DNA of 64,000 nt, from positions 64,379,501 through 64,443,500 of the forward strand of contig CM032233.1 in assembly GCA_019009955.1 (NCBI GenBank). The letters run 5' to 3'. The translations under genes and the position numbers were made by a program. Origin of the DNA: Riptortus pedestris (Eukaryota > Arthropoda > Insecta > Hemiptera > Alydidae). How positions within the stretch are numbered: position 1 is the stretch's first letter; each line of letters begins with the position of its first letter. This document shows, piece by piece, positions 1 to 13,861 of the stretch. A model generated the notes under the pieces. It saw only the letters and a list, made by a program, of their open reading frames with translations. It was not told the DNA's origin and searched no databases.

Positions 1-1387
1 TACCACATCATAATGTAACTTTTAAATTTTTGTGCAATAATATTCATGCTGTCACATGTTTCTATGACTGAAGATGTCCCATTAAGTAGACAGAAGTTGG
101 CTTTCCAAATAAATGCTTCATGGTGGAATTTTGCTATTTGTTTCATTCTTCAGTTATGAATTCCATGATCACTGCCATCATATCAGTGTTTGACTATTTT
201 CTTATTCTATTTAAGTCAGAAGTGTTAATACGTTTGATGATAATCCTGTAATCTTGCTGGAATTTATCTACATATTTTCAATCTGCATTATGGCTATGTA
301 ACCTACTTATTTTTTCTTAAGAAGGAGTAATTTTAATTTGTTTTATATTTTACAGCAGTACACATATAAGCATTTCTGTGCTAGAGCCTTGGGTTTGATA
401 CTCTTACCGTTATTCCTATATATTTGCTTCTTCTACATACATCTTAAAGTACTTAACAAAAGGTATTTTAATTTTTGTTTTAATAGTATGTATTAATTGT
501 AGGAATATTGACTATTATGTGCCAAATACTAAGTTAAGTGCCATATATTTTTAAATTAGGTACAATTTAATTCCTTGTATACTAATATAGTAATTCATAC
601 AGATGATGTAAATTGCTATGTACGTTTCTATATCTCAGAAGTATAAGGCCAGATGTCCACGTTCCATAAATTCCTATTCAAAATTATGTTTCACTTAAAT
701 TTAAGATTAAAACTACAAATTCTTAATGTCTGTTTTCAAAAATATACAATCTGGGACATTCAAACTAATTAGAAAATTGAAATATAGTTTTGTCTGAATA
801 GTGAACAATAAAAATCATGCACTACAGTCTTTGTAAGACCTAGGCTTCTACTACTCTCTTTGACTATTCATTGTGGTCAGGAGCCATTTATTACAATTAC
901 AGGGCCTTAATCTCCACAAAACCTCCTTTAAGCCATTCATCCACCATTGTCTGAGACTGTTTCTCCTTCATATAAACTATGTGTTTATAGGACATTATTT
1001 TGGGGAGCCTGTAGAGTTTTGTTTTTGTAAGTGGCCACCCACCATAATTTGCCCTTCTTAATATCACAAGTATGTCAGGCATTCCTCATGCCAGAAAGTC
1101 AAACTGACTATTTTAGTATCATGAGCTCTATTTTTATGATGAAGAATTCTCTCAATGTTGCTCGTCCTTTCATTGATAGTTTTTATTTGAAAATTATACA
1201 TCCTTGTAAAGTTTTGTATTGATGCTTCTCTATGCTGTAGTATGTTTGTTTATTTTTTTCATTCATCTTGACATTAAATAACATCTCTACTTATGAGTTT
1301 AATTATTCTTGTTCGAGAAAATGTATTTACTATGAAATAACATGCCTATTTTTACTATTACTTCAATGTTTTATTTTTTTTTTACAG
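1..1387 (+). other. Intron sequence of POMT2, no exon recognised
   Basis: This AT-rich stretch lies upstream of the first recognisable POMT2 exon and ends in a T-rich tract plus an AG acceptor at 1386-1387. I looked for the preceding POMT2 coding segment (the conserved stretch before [10 protein letters not shown]) and did not find it, so the missing 5' exons are probably to the left of the window. No repeat or RNA gene was recognised here. Confidence 0.6.
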
Positions 1388-1641
1388 TGGAAATGGTGAT
1401 GGATTCTTTAGTTCGGCTTTTCAATCTCAACTTCAAGGAAACTCACTTTATAATGCAACTATGCCTAGTGGTAAGAAATATATTAAAGTTTATTTACTGT
1501 AAAATGGGATCACTTTAGTACAGATTTGCCATATTTGTAAATTTCACATAACCAAATTTAATTGTTATCTCCAAAATCCCTCAAATATTTGTTCTGAATA
1601 GTTTAAGTTGTGACTCAAGTTAACATATTTAATTAAATTAT

Positions 1642-1690
<49 letters not shown>

Positions 1691-4079
1691 TGTAATAATC
1701 TCACCCCATTGGATGGTATAAAATTAGAATCTAGTATCTTATAACATCCAAAGATTTTGTAATGAGCTCATAGCTCAAATGGGAACTAAGATTGTGGCCT
1801 ATTAAAACATTCTTTAGGGGCTCAGGTTGGTCGTGCGAGTTAGAGTGTAGGTCCTAATCTCGCATGGCAGACCTAGAGTGGCAGGTTCGATTCCCGCCCT
1901 GGGCAGTAGAAATTTATTTAGTGACGGACTCACTAAATAAACTCCTTGAGCTCACCCTGGCTAGAAAAGGGTGGTAACCTGTAGATAACCCGTCCCGATT
2001 AGCCTAGTAGCATAAAGTGGACGTAAATAATAATAAACAAAAAAAAACATTCTTTCCAGATTGTTGGATTTAAATTGTCCACTCTTCCAAAAAAGGGAAA
2101 TAAAAATTTTCTGCATTTTCCTATTCTGTCTGCCAATAAAAAATTTGGTCTGCCAAGTACTCACAAATCCTCACAATTCATTCCTGAATCTGTCACTCTG
2201 GTGACATTTTTACTTATATTACTTGAAAATAATGGTTCTTGAAATGATACCATGTAACTAAAGAAGGTATTAGTGGCTATACTTAAGAGTCTTGACAATT
2301 AGTAACCCTTTAACAGTCAAAATATATTATATTAAAAAAATTAGTAACAAAAAAAAATATGTAAATCTCAGTTGAAGTTTTAAACAAAATTTTTAAAAGT
2401 TTATATAAGAAGTGATGTACTCGTAACAAACTAAAGCCCTGTTAATTTTATGTAAAGTATTAAATGTCTTCAAAATGTTACAGAAGTTGCATATGGAGCT
2501 GTTATTACTTTGAAAAACCGGAGAACAGGTGGAGGGTATTTACATTCACATTGGCATTTATACCCAGAGGATGTTGGAGCCCGTCAGCAACAGGTAAATG
2601 ATTTATATTAACAGTTAAATGCATAATATGTTTATAAATAATTATAATTTTATTATACATCAAATTAGAATAAAATAATAATAATAATTATGTGAAAATA
2701 TTGAGGAAATTGCAGAGGTACCTGCTGTTGATGGGGTGAAATATGTATATTGAGTTTATATAAACACTAAACAAATCATTTGTGTCAACAGTCCATCTAG
2801 ACTAATAACACTGTCAATGATATCAGTGAATACTCTGTTATGCTTTAGTAGACTTCATCTAGGACAATGTTTTTAAATTGTATCCCTATTTCTGTTTGTT
2901 AATGAGTATTGCAGAGGTATAGGGGTATGAATTACCTTATAGGCTGTGTCTTAGTTTGTGCCTCTTACAATTTCAAGGAATTGTAGGAGCATTTTCATTA
3001 CACAAGAGACCCTTAAGTTCTTATAAGGGTGTTAAATGCCTCTGACAGGGTTTCTGTTAGGAGCTGAATTCATGATCAAAAAGTGAATCTTGATTTTACC
3101 ACTAAGAGTGTTAAAATCAAAGGTAGTTAGGCCCAATGCTTCAAAGAAATATTAAATGAAGAGACCAGCCAGACAACCTGTGCCCTTATTAGTCAACCTA
3201 ATAAAGATGATATTGAGGAAGATATGACACCTGATTAAGAGAAGCATGAAGGATAGAGCCTGAATAAAAAGTACAAAAATTGAAAAACTTATTAAATTTA
3301 TGAATGAAAATATTAACAATAAGCTGTTATGTCATGAATCATTTTATTTGAAGCCTAATACCAAATATTGTTCTCTGTGAACTTTTATGTTTTGAGATAA
3401 ATGCAAATATGTGACGCACATGGGAAATCTGCTTAGTTAAAGCAGCCCCTACGTGACGGACTTTATTTTATTTTCAGAATCCATATTTTTCAATTTATTT
3501 CATTTCATTTTTCTCTTCTTTCCCTTCTTACTTGATAATATTCTTTTCTCTTTTCTTCTGCTAATAGTATTTTTCACATGGATGTATTGTTTAAGTTATT
3601 GTGTATTTATAGGTTACAACTTATACGCACAAAGATGAAAACAATAAATGGATAGTTAAGCCTTATGATGATGAAGTGGATTTAGACTCAGTGGAGTTAC
3701 TTCGTCATGGTGATTTAATAAGGCTAGAACATGTTCCCACTAGACGCAATTTGCATTCACACAAAGAACAAGCACCAATTACAAGAAAACATTTACAAGT
3801 TACTGGCTATGGAGAGGTGTGTATAAAAGAATATTTATATTATTGTTGTTTACTTTCTGTTTTGTACGTTGAATTCCCATTTAAAAAAACAAAACAAAAT
3901 AACATCATGTAAGCATGTTTATTCAAATTCAGGTTCATGAATTTACTTATACTGGCTATGCATCTAAATACTCTACCTTGTTGCTGATTCTGAAAGTATC
4001 CTAAATTCATGGAAGCATATTAGGGAAGATGTTCTCCAAAATTTTTTCCACTCATTAATTATGAATCCTTGATAATGAT

Positions 4080-4140
<61 letters not shown>

Positions 4141-7100
4141 TTTCATAATTTTATTTAGTATTTTGTTTAGCTGTCAAAATACTTTTTTCTGTGACATTGG
4201 TTGAAGCAGAACTATTTGTTTTTCTCTAATTAAACATTATTTGATTTATTAGTTATTGCATACTACAGTTTTGATTGCATTAACAAGCATTTTTATTTAT
4301 TCAGAATGGTACAGGTGATCCAAATGATGTATGGAAAGTTCATATAATTAATGGAAAAGATGGTGATGTTGTTACAACTGTCACGTCACAATTGAAGCTT
4401 GTGCATTATTTACAACATTGTGTTTTAACAACTACTGGTAAACAACTCCCTTCTTGGTAAGTGTATAAATAAATCATTGGTGGACACCAAACTATTGGCC
4501 TCATTTTCACCCTTGATTTGTTAGATAAGTCTATTTCCAAATTAGTGAGGTCTAAGATCTTATAGATCTGATGAGCACCTTTTTTATTAATTTGTTCTAT
4601 AACATTTTTTTGATCCCCTGCATTGAAATGGAGATATCATATATCATTTTCAATAAATAAATTTAAATAAAATGTAATCAAACATTTTGTTAATTTAATT
4701 TAACAGGAGTACACAGAAGTTCTGTGGTGCTTACAGCAGATTTTTTTTTCTATAAGCTATGTTCCTCAGGGTAATTTTTTATTCAGAAGTAGTCTGTCCA
4801 GCCAACTGACTCTTCCCTCATTTTCGGAGCGTCCTCCTTACATTATTCAGAAATATTTAAAGGAACATTGATTTTATACAAGCATTTGTAGTTAGTAATT
4901 TACTTACTAACTAATGCATTTATTAGCTTTATATTATGAAAAAATAATATGTATTCTGATTTATGTCTGTTTATTTTCAGGGCTTATGAACAACAAGAGG
5001 TAACATGTAATCCAAACCTGAGAGATCCTTATGCTATTTGGAATGTGGAAGATAATGTTTTTGCCAAGTGTAAGACCATTTATATTTATTGATTACCACG
5101 AATGAGTAAACATTTTTTAATAAGCATAATTTAAGTATTCAGTAATCACAGTTAGTGATTAAACACATGAAAAAATTCTGGTTACACATGCAGACAATTT
5201 ACAATATAATTTAAAAAAAAAAATGTATTCTTGAAAGTATATGGGATCAATAGTATGGGAAATATGAGAACTAAACCTATAATAATGAAAGTTTTTTTTT
5301 TTTTTTATTCCTTCAAAAAGGTTAAAAATATTAATTTCAATTTATTCTGAAGAAACAGAAAAATATTGCACAATTCTCCATATGATATTATTTGTGATTT
5401 GTTTTGAGCGGTTGGCTGACAATTGACCATATTTTTCATACAGATTTTGAGAAAGTAGAAGATAATTATTAGTTATAATGATGTGATCCAATTACAAACC
5501 ACTTAGCAGTTTCTCCTGGCAGGGCATGGACTTTGTTTACAGAGTCTTGTTCAGGCAAATTATTTTTTTATTTGTTGAGCATTTTACTCAAATGCACTTT
5601 AGGGAGGTCTAAATAAGACTCAATAAAAGGAGATCTAATTTGAATAAAATTAGTTTATTCTGTGCACAGTATATTTGACTACATAATTTTATTTGTCAGT
5701 TTCATTAAGTTAAGTGTATGAGCATCATGTCTCTCAAAATTCTGACTGTTAAATGGCTAAATCATTGTTAATATCAATAATACTATTTTCACAATTGTCT
5801 GTTAAATCCATTGGCCATGAAAGCAAAATATGTTGGAAGAATTGAATTATGTAGAATGTTAAAAAAAAAAAAGTCCAAGAAAAAATCTAAAACTAATAAA
5901 GTTATTGATATGGAATTTGAATTGAAAGATTATATGTTTGCATAAATCCAATTTAGAATATGCCAGATTCAGTCACAACTGAAATTGCTATTGGAAAAAG
6001 TTAGTAACAGAACTAATAGCCTGCAACATGCTAATTTATTATTACCCAAAGCTTTACTTTAATGTATGTAAGAAAATATGTTTACAAAAATAAAAAAGGA
6101 AAAAGTTCTAGAAATAAAACTAATTTCATCAACATAAATGAAATCCTAATCAAGCTTTAAATGCTCTTTCTAGCTGTAATATCTGTACATTTAAGTTATA
6201 CTGACTATTCAGTAATATTGTTATAAATTTCTTATTTTTTCAGTGCCTAATGTTAGCTTTGAGGTGTATGCCTCTGGTTTTTTTGAAAGGTTTTTAGAAT
6301 CTCATGCAGTTATGTTGCAAGGAAATGCAGGTTTGAAACCCAAGGAAGGTGAAGTTACATCAAGGCCTTGGCAATGGCCTATAAATTACAGGGTATATAT
6401 ATACGTTTTTGTTTACTCTTATAAAATAATAGAGTAAGTAGAATATTGTATTGAATTATAGATCATATACGAATTTGTACTAGGTCAGTAAATGTGAAGG
6501 CTAAATTTTTTTATAGAAAGTATACCTTTATTGTGTGAAAATGATACAAAATGTTTAAATTTAAATATTGTCTATTGTTAGCTGAATATTTGTTCTATGT
6601 CAATAGACATTTTATAAATGCTACACCAAAGCCAAGAAGTAAAAACTGTCGCTCTTTAGAGGCAATCCTGCCATTGAATTATGTTCATGCATTTTCATGA
6701 AAAGTGAAGCACTGCTCGGCAAGTGCTTGTTTCATTGGTTAACTTTTCATCACCCATCATAATTGAATGGAGAAATGACTCCTTTGTATCTGGTAAACAG
6801 CATTTTGGTAATCTTTTTACAATTTTCTTCCCGCCATTTACTCTGGTCATGTGGGACCCATTTTTCTATTTTCTCATCTCTTATACTCACATAAGCTTTG
6901 CCAAGTATTTTATGTGATTCTGTGTAAAGAGAGCAAGAGGGAGAATAAATCCTTAACATTAGATTATTTGTTTAATGCTTACTACACAGCTTAATTATAG
7001 TTAATTTATTATAAATGGATCACCTCTTTTTCTTTTTTAGGGGCAGTTTTTCTCAGGAAGCAATTACAGAATATATCTCTTAGGGAACCCTATTGTATGG

Positions 7101-7960
7101 TGGGGGAATATTATTTTTCTCTTCCTCTTTATTGCTTTATTTGCAATATCTGCTATCATTAAGAAGCGTGGAGCTACTCAATATAATTTTGTGAATGGTA
7201 TAGATTTCTTTCATTAACACAAACAATGCTTAGTTAGTTATTTTATAACTATGTAACATTAATTGATAACTCGTTTGACAGAAACTCTTTGGAGATATCT
7301 TTATGCTTGCAAATGGCTTTTTATTGGATGGGCTTTACACTACATACCATTTTGGGCTATGGGAAGGGTGCTGTACTTTCATCACTATTTTCCAGCTCTA
7401 CTTTACAGCTCCATGCTCTCAGGTAACTCATTGGCCATACTTATAATTGGTAAGTTTAAAAATATGCTGCTATTTCAAAATAGGACTTTCCATCTGATGG
7501 AGTGTATGTTTTTTTTTCTGAATGTTCAAAAACAAAACAAAGCTGCCTTTACACTTCTTTCGAAGGGTTCCTAAAGGGCAACCTTCTAATAACCCTCTTA
7601 AACAATATTGTGTAATTAAATCTTTTAAATAAATTTGAATAACTAATTTTGTGATACATCACATAATGGAATGTTCTGTTCGTAAAAGATAAAGTATTAA
7701 TCAACTTCTAATGCTCTTTTCTTTATTTTTTTAACAGGTGTTATTTTTAGTTACTTTGCTGAAACCATTCCTTCCTTAGTCAGTAATAAGTTCAAGAATA
7801 CTGTGTACCATTGGATGTTGGGGGTTTTTACTTCTATTATTGTGTACAGGTAAATATAATGATAACAAGGGATATGCAATATATTTTTTCCTGGCATATT
7901 GTATGTGTGTGTTAAATATATATGTTTAGTTATTATGTAATTTTCATTCAATAAACAATC

Positions 7961-8018
<58 letters not shown>

Positions 8019-8937
8019 TTTGGTACTTATTGGTTATCAGGTGATTATTAAATCATTAAAAAAAAATCACTTTATTATTTAAAATAACACTTCTAGGGAT
8101 GGTTGCAGACTTCTAGAATTTATAAATGACAAAATGGTTAATGGGAGGCTACTCATTATCTACGGATAAAATATTTACTGGTTCAAAACCGCTATTCACT
8201 GTTATTACTATTGCTTTAAACTTTTCTCGGTTATCCTTGCCATTCTGTTTCATTTGTCATCAGAAAATAAGTGAGAAATATAAATAATATGCCAATGTGT
8301 TCTTGCTATTTTCATATTAAAAATAAAATATTTGATTAACTGGGATAAAAACCCATCCCTCCTTACATCCCAGGCGAGAGTACTAGAATCTAAACCACCT
8401 ATCCAGATACTAACGAATTCAAGAAATGTCCTCCATTGCTATCTTTCCAAACAGGGTAATGCCACACAGATGAATTGAGACTGGATGTTGGCTTTAGAAG
8501 TAAAATAATATGAAAAAAAGTTTGAGATGTTGAAAATAGCTTACAATATATTCTGATGAATACGTATATCAAGATGCAAATCTTAAAAAATGCTTAGCCA
8601 CTAGCTTTAATATAAATCTTCTATATATGTTGTTTCTTGGTGCATGAATAATGTTTTGGACACTGACGGTCTTCGTCACTTGCTTATGAAGTATTATATA
8701 ATTAGGAAATAATTTTATATTTCTCCTCATATTTTATTTCCTAGCCTCTTTTACAAAAAATATTATATTTTTCAATTTAAATACTATTTCAGATGCCCAT
8801 TCATTGTCCAATAATGTTTATTTATTTGCAGTTTCTATGTATTTTCGCCCTTATCATATGGCATGTCGGGTCCTTATTCAAATGATCCAAAGAGCTCCAT
8901 GTACGGTTTGAAGTGGTTTGAAACTTGGGAATTCTAA
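1388..8937 (+). CDS. POMT2: Protein O-mannosyltransferase 2, C-terminal part (10 exons, 5' end off the window)
   Basis: POMT2 is an ER multi-pass membrane enzyme (family GT39) that works as a heterodimer with POMT1 to move mannose from dolichol-phosphate-mannose to Ser/Thr of targets such as dystroglycan. Exons: 1388-1470, 2484-2593, 3613-3816, 4305-4456, 4981-5069, 6244-6392, 7041-7197, 7282-7422, 7738-7849, 8832-8937 (TAA 8935-8937). All joins keep phase and give about 433 residues, against about 750 for the full family length. The visible part opens with [12 protein letters not shown], then the three-repeat MIR region (about residues 25-210) with [26 protein letters not shown] and [14 protein letters not shown]. 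Next come [30 protein letters not shown] and hydrophobic C-terminal segments (about residues 285-420) with [20 protein letters not shown], ending [10 protein letters not shown]. The LHSH and GRVLYFHHY motifs and the ending match POMT2 better than POMT1. The N-terminal catalytic loops are not in the window. Introns carry (AT)n tracts, a SINE and a HINE-A 3' end. Confidence 0.95.
1645..1688. repeat. (AT)n microsatellite in POMT2 intron
   Basis: About 22 uninterrupted AT units. Not inside a recognisable transposon. Confidence 0.95.
1816..2043 (+). mobile_element. tRNA-derived SINE, full-length, with 12-bp target duplication
   Basis: This is the best-preserved SINE in the window. A tRNA-like head carries a B-box match GGTTCGATTCC at 1884-1894. 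The body contains a perfect hairpin, TTTATTTAGTGA (1913-1924) pairing with TCACTAAATAAA (1930-1941) across a 5-base loop. It ends in an A-rich tail. The insertion is bracketed by AAAACATTCTTT at 1804-1815 and 2044-2055, the expected mark of LINE-driven retroposition. It sits in a POMT2 intron in sense orientation. Confidence 0.9.
3308..3461 (+). mobile_element. HINE-A 3'-end fragment
   Basis: The last 150 bp of the family: a TTAACAATAAGCTGTTAT module, then GGGAAATCTGCTTAGTTAAA, a decayed stem-loop AGCAGCCCCTACGTG and the terminus ACGGAC, followed by TTTA. It lies in the POMT2 intron just before the exon at 3613. Confidence 0.8.
4082..4136. repeat. (AT)n microsatellite in POMT2 intron
   Basis: About 55 bp of AT dinucleotide repeat between the exons at 3613 and 4305. 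Confidence 0.95.
7965..8016. repeat. (AT)n microsatellite in last POMT2 intron
   Basis: About 52 bp of AT repeat, inside the intron between the exons ending at 7849 and starting at 8832. Confidence 0.95.
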
Positions 8938-11900
8938 AGATTTCTAAAAGTGAAGCAAAATTGAACTTAATAGTTTTCCCATTCCATAAAAAGGTAAATA
9001 GCTTGTTAAAGTAGTAATGCAATTTTATTCTTTGTTAATGGTTTCTCTTAAGCATATACATCTATCTGTTTTTACCTTGCATGCAAGTGTTTTTGCCATG
9101 TTACAGGATGCGTCATTATTTATTTAGTTATTATTTAAGGAAAATTAGTTTAGAATATGTATTGGACACCCCCATAAATACCTAAAATTTACCTTATTTT
9201 TTTTCATGTATGATGGAATTAAGATGGATTGAAAAGTCTCATTTTGATGAAAGAGGCAAGCTCATTGAATGCTATGAGTCAATATCAAGGACTCAGTGTG
9301 AGTTGCTGTAGATCTTCTATAGACGTACCACACTCAAAAGACCTAGGCTAGGTGCATGCGTGCCCTCTGATATCCTCTCGCCCATCCCCATTCTATCTTC
9401 ATTTCCCTTCAAAGTGCAACGTGTTTACATCAATAGCATTCTGTTTACGTTATTACAATAGTTATGTCTGGACTTTTGGCATCGGGTCGGCCCCACAGGC
9501 GCCAAGTTCAGCAAATAGTGTGCGAATATTTAAGTAAGCAAAAAGAGAAGCATAAACTTAAATATAGCTAACAGTCAGACATATTATAGCTGAAGGAAAT
9601 AAGAAAATGCAGGGTCCTAGTGCTTCGAAATGTTTGTTTACAACTTTTGAGGGTAAAAGAAGAAAATTGAGATTTGATCATTTACAAATAGTGTAATTAG
9701 AAACAGTGAGGTGGCGAGTGGTAGGGGAAGGCTACCTCCCCTCCGGCCATGCCCCTGGTTCTTGTGATTGCGATTTTAATGCTTCTTCCAATAATTTTAA
9801 AACATATATTTTTCAGCACTAATAATAATAATATAACTAATAGTAGTATTTTTGTATAAATTCTAATTTTATGGAGGAAAAAGTCAAACCCTAGTCTTTT
9901 GTATCCAATCTAGTTGCAGCTATAAGCATTTCCAATATTCTCAAAAGCATTTTAAGATTAATTTGAATTGGTTGTAAACCTATTTATTCAAAATTACTAT
10001 AGAAAATTTGGGATTGGTATTTGATTTTTTTTTTAAATCTACTGTTTTTTTAATGTAGATCTTGCCATCATCTTCAATTTTTTTATTTATAGTTTTTTGT
10101 ATTTCGCCAAGAATTCAATATTAACCCACCAATTAAATAGAAATGAATTTCTCATCAATTATTCTGTAATAAAAATGATTTAATGATCTACGCACAGATA
10201 TTTAATAAATTTAACTGTGAGCAGTTAAACATGGGTGTGTATTTATATTTTTATTATTAGTTTCAGGTTTTTGATCTTGGGAATACATAAAGTTTTTTCT
10301 TAATCATGGAAGGACGGAGTATTGAAGAGAAATTAAATAAAAGCATTTTTGATAAATAAATTTCCAATTATTTAATTTGTTAAGTTTCTAAGATAATAAA
10401 TTGTATGCTCATCCTCAAACAATTTTTGTTTTTTAAAATGTAACTTGAAACAAAAGTTATATATAGTATAGAAATTTATTATTATTTTTAAGGTTTTTAG
10501 CCAAAGATGATGATATATACATATTATTTAATTGCTAATAATAGAAAATAGAATTTCAACCACCATTAAGACTACTTGGTATGTATAATGTTATTATAAA
10601 GATTATGTCTTCTAGAGTTAACAATTTTACGGTGGTTATCTTTTGTTTATATGTTGAAATATTTATTGTAACAGGTCGAAATTATAATGTATGAGACAAT
10701 TAAATAAATACTATTATCAAGAAGAAAAAACTCAAATTAAAGCTTTGGATATCTATGTTATTAAATAGGTAGTCCTATTAAATAAACCATATCTCAATAA
10801 TTTCTTTTTAGTGCTAATCGAATCAGATTTATTAAATATTTATTTATATAAACTACTAATCACAAAACACATATTAAATCTTGAAGGCAAAATTCAATTA
10901 TTGATCTTCTTATATTAGTTCTTAACTAATACTTTGCCAGTTGTTTTTTTATCAACTGTTTCATGACACTTTATGTGTTACTTCTTTAAGGTCGAAGGTC
11001 CTAAAATTTCAATATAATCATAAAGAATTTTAACACATCCCACAATCTTTTACATGTGGCACATACATGTCAAGTGCCAGAAGGAACATACATTTCAAGT
11101 GCCTGAAGGCACATTACATTAATTTTAAAGTTGACGAGCACTACAATCATGGTATGTAAAAAATGTATAATACTTTTCTTTTAGTATTGTTAAATGTTTT
11201 AGTCATATTTAGTTTCGTTGAGTTGCATGATATATTTGTGTGTAAAAAGTTATGGGATGTATTACAACTTTTTTGATAAATTGTAAACATTTTTTTATAA
11301 TATTTAGTATGATTGGCCAATAAGGACTTATCATTAGACAAAGTTGTACTATTGGTCCTGCCAAGAATATTTAATATGCATAATAGAACAATTGTGTAAA
11401 ATTAATTAATAGAACTAATAAGAAATATTATGCTGGATTATATTATAATTATTTATTTTTAAATTGAAATATTTTTATACTTATTTATTATTTTACTTAT
11501 TGTGAATGTAATTTTTATATTTTTGTAATAAATAAAAGAAAAATATGTATTTTATTTTTAGCAATTTCTCCTTAATAAAAATCATATCCTTGAGATGTGT
11601 GATATTTTGTAAGTTTTCAAATGTTCACATCCCCTACATAATATATGACAAAAATGAGGTCAATTTTAAATTATTGTACATATTTATAGTAATTTATTAA
11701 CTGAAGCGAGGAAATTAATACATGGTTTGATAGCACAACTTCCTTTTTCCCAAGAAAAAAATGAAGTTTGCTACCGGACCCTGCATTTTACTTCAAAGAA
11801 ACTAAAATTATAAGTCAATTATTAATAATCATAAAGCTTTTAACATATTCATGGTTTGCTTTTTTCTTATTGTCTAATATACTGAATAAAACATCACTAA

Positions 11901-12850
11901 GAATATTGACAATGGAGAAAATAAATCTCCTCTCACTGATCACACTTTTATGCACAGGCACAAATTTAACTTAGAAAATATAAGTCACTGCCAGAGAAAG
12001 ATATATAACCAATTGGAAAATAAGCAAAAAAAATAATCTTATTATTAAAAACAGAAAACAAAACAAAATAAAGCATTTAGATTATATATTTTTCATTTTA
12101 TCAAAGAAGTATGATTTCTGTTCTAAATAATTGCTTTTAAATTTTGACCTTGTATATCCTGAAATCGATTTCATACAAGTGACAAAGATCAACTGAGTGA
12201 TTATCAGAGATGCCACTATCTTAGTTTTTAATCAGTTATAGATTGATTGCTCTGGTGAAAATAGTCTGTACGATGTAAGTAGTAAAAGTTCTTTCTTAAG
12301 TTATAAACTCTTGAAGAGGTTTGAAACAGTAGTTTTTTTGACATACAAATTTGGAAATAACCAACAACCTCACTCCTAAGAATAAAATTGTATTAAAGGG
12401 TGAAGGAGGGGGCAGAAAAGGATGCTTTAGAATACAGTTATAGGTATTTTGAAAACTCCAGTTTATACTTGTTATAACAGCAATATATTATGATATCAAA
12501 ACAACATAAAAAAATAAATACATTTTATTATAATTATAAAATATGAACAGTTTTGTAAATAATAGCTATTAAGAAAAAAAAAACTCATAGAAAAGAAAAC
12601 ATCATAGTAATATAATTTTAGTATATAATAGTTTCATTTTTTTTCCTGTTTTAAGACTAAGAAGTGCTCTCCATAGCAAGTTTAAATAAAGTTTACCAAA
12701 AATAACTTTAAAATAGTATCTTTTAGGAAATTTATATAGACATAGAAACATCTATCTGAGATTGAGCTGAAATACATGAAAGAATAAAGTACTAGAAAAA
12801 AATGCAATGAATTCATCTATTTTATATTTGTAAACAATCTTCTTGGCCCT
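8938..12850. other. Intergenic and 3'-UTR spacer between POMT2 and PSMD9
   Basis: AT-rich sequence between two convergent 3' ends. No ORF with family resemblance was found. No AATAAA is obvious within 100 bp of the POMT2 stop. Apart from the 25-bp tandem repeat at 11061-11110 I see nothing specific. Confidence 0.6.
11061..11110. repeat. 25-bp tandem repeat, two copies
   Basis: The unit starts ACATACAT and contains TCAAGTGCC. It occurs at 11061-11085 and 11086-11110 with two mismatches. No function can be assigned. Confidence 0.8.
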
Positions 12851-13802
12851 TCAGGAAGCTGGAAGAAGCATGCACCCCAAATAGCCATTTCCAGACCACC
12901 TTTTAGGCTTTAAATTCAACCTTTTTAATTTTGAATCTCGCTCAACAATAACTTTTATGTACATATCAATAGATTTTTCAACTTCTGCATTTATTGTTTG
13001 AAGGCTATTCCAGTTAGAAGAATTAATGCCGCCAAATTCTAGAATTATGTCACCTTCTTTCAGGCCCTAAAAATGTAATATATTACTAAATAAATATATA
13101 AATAATATATGCATCTCTTGGCAGATGGTAAACCGTGATACAATATTGGGCAGGATTTGCACAATATTGTTTGCAATTATTACAATAAATCTTTGAACTT
13201 ACAGCTGAATCACTTGGAGATCCTTTGGCCACCTTCCCAACAATAGCAAGCTTCTTAGTAATTTCTTGTGACAGAGTGGGTGGACGGCCAGATTTATCTA
13301 AGAATTCAGGCTTTTGAGAAGCATGATACTGGGTTAGTAAACTTTCGCAGTTTTTCATAAGGGCTGAATAGTCATTTAATAGTCCTGAAAGTAGATAAAT
13401 AAGTTTAAACTATTGAAATAATGTGTCAAATATATATTTTAAGTGAAACTTTAATTATTAATTATTGTGATATATTTATTATGTTATTAAATTCAAAAGA
13501 GGATTACTTACTAATTAATTTGGCTCTAGCATGTTTTACTTGGTATACGTCAATGTCATTTCTTGGGTAACCTTCATCATCTACAAGATTCCCCGTCATT
13601 CCAATATTTTTGTTCTGAAAAGAAGAAATAATTCTACATAAACAATAAAAGACAACTATATTGGGCAGCTAACCAGGAAGTTGTTTCCCCTTGGGGGAAA
13701 TCAGGTATTGAGGTGGAATTCATGATGCAATTTTTGAAAATTTTCGTTAAATGTCCATCGGTCCTACCTAGTAAATAATGATAATGAGGTATGTTCAAAA
13801 TT

Positions 13803-13861
<59 letters not shown>

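Noticed and set aside
1816..1900. Possible tRNA gene at the SINE head
   Set aside because: B box is good but the cloverleaf is degraded, and the unit has a SINE body, A tail and target duplication.
9352..9537. 61-codon ORF between POMT2 and PSMD9, in GC-richer sequence
   Set aside because: No recognisable motif, no splice context, no second copy; not supported as a gene.
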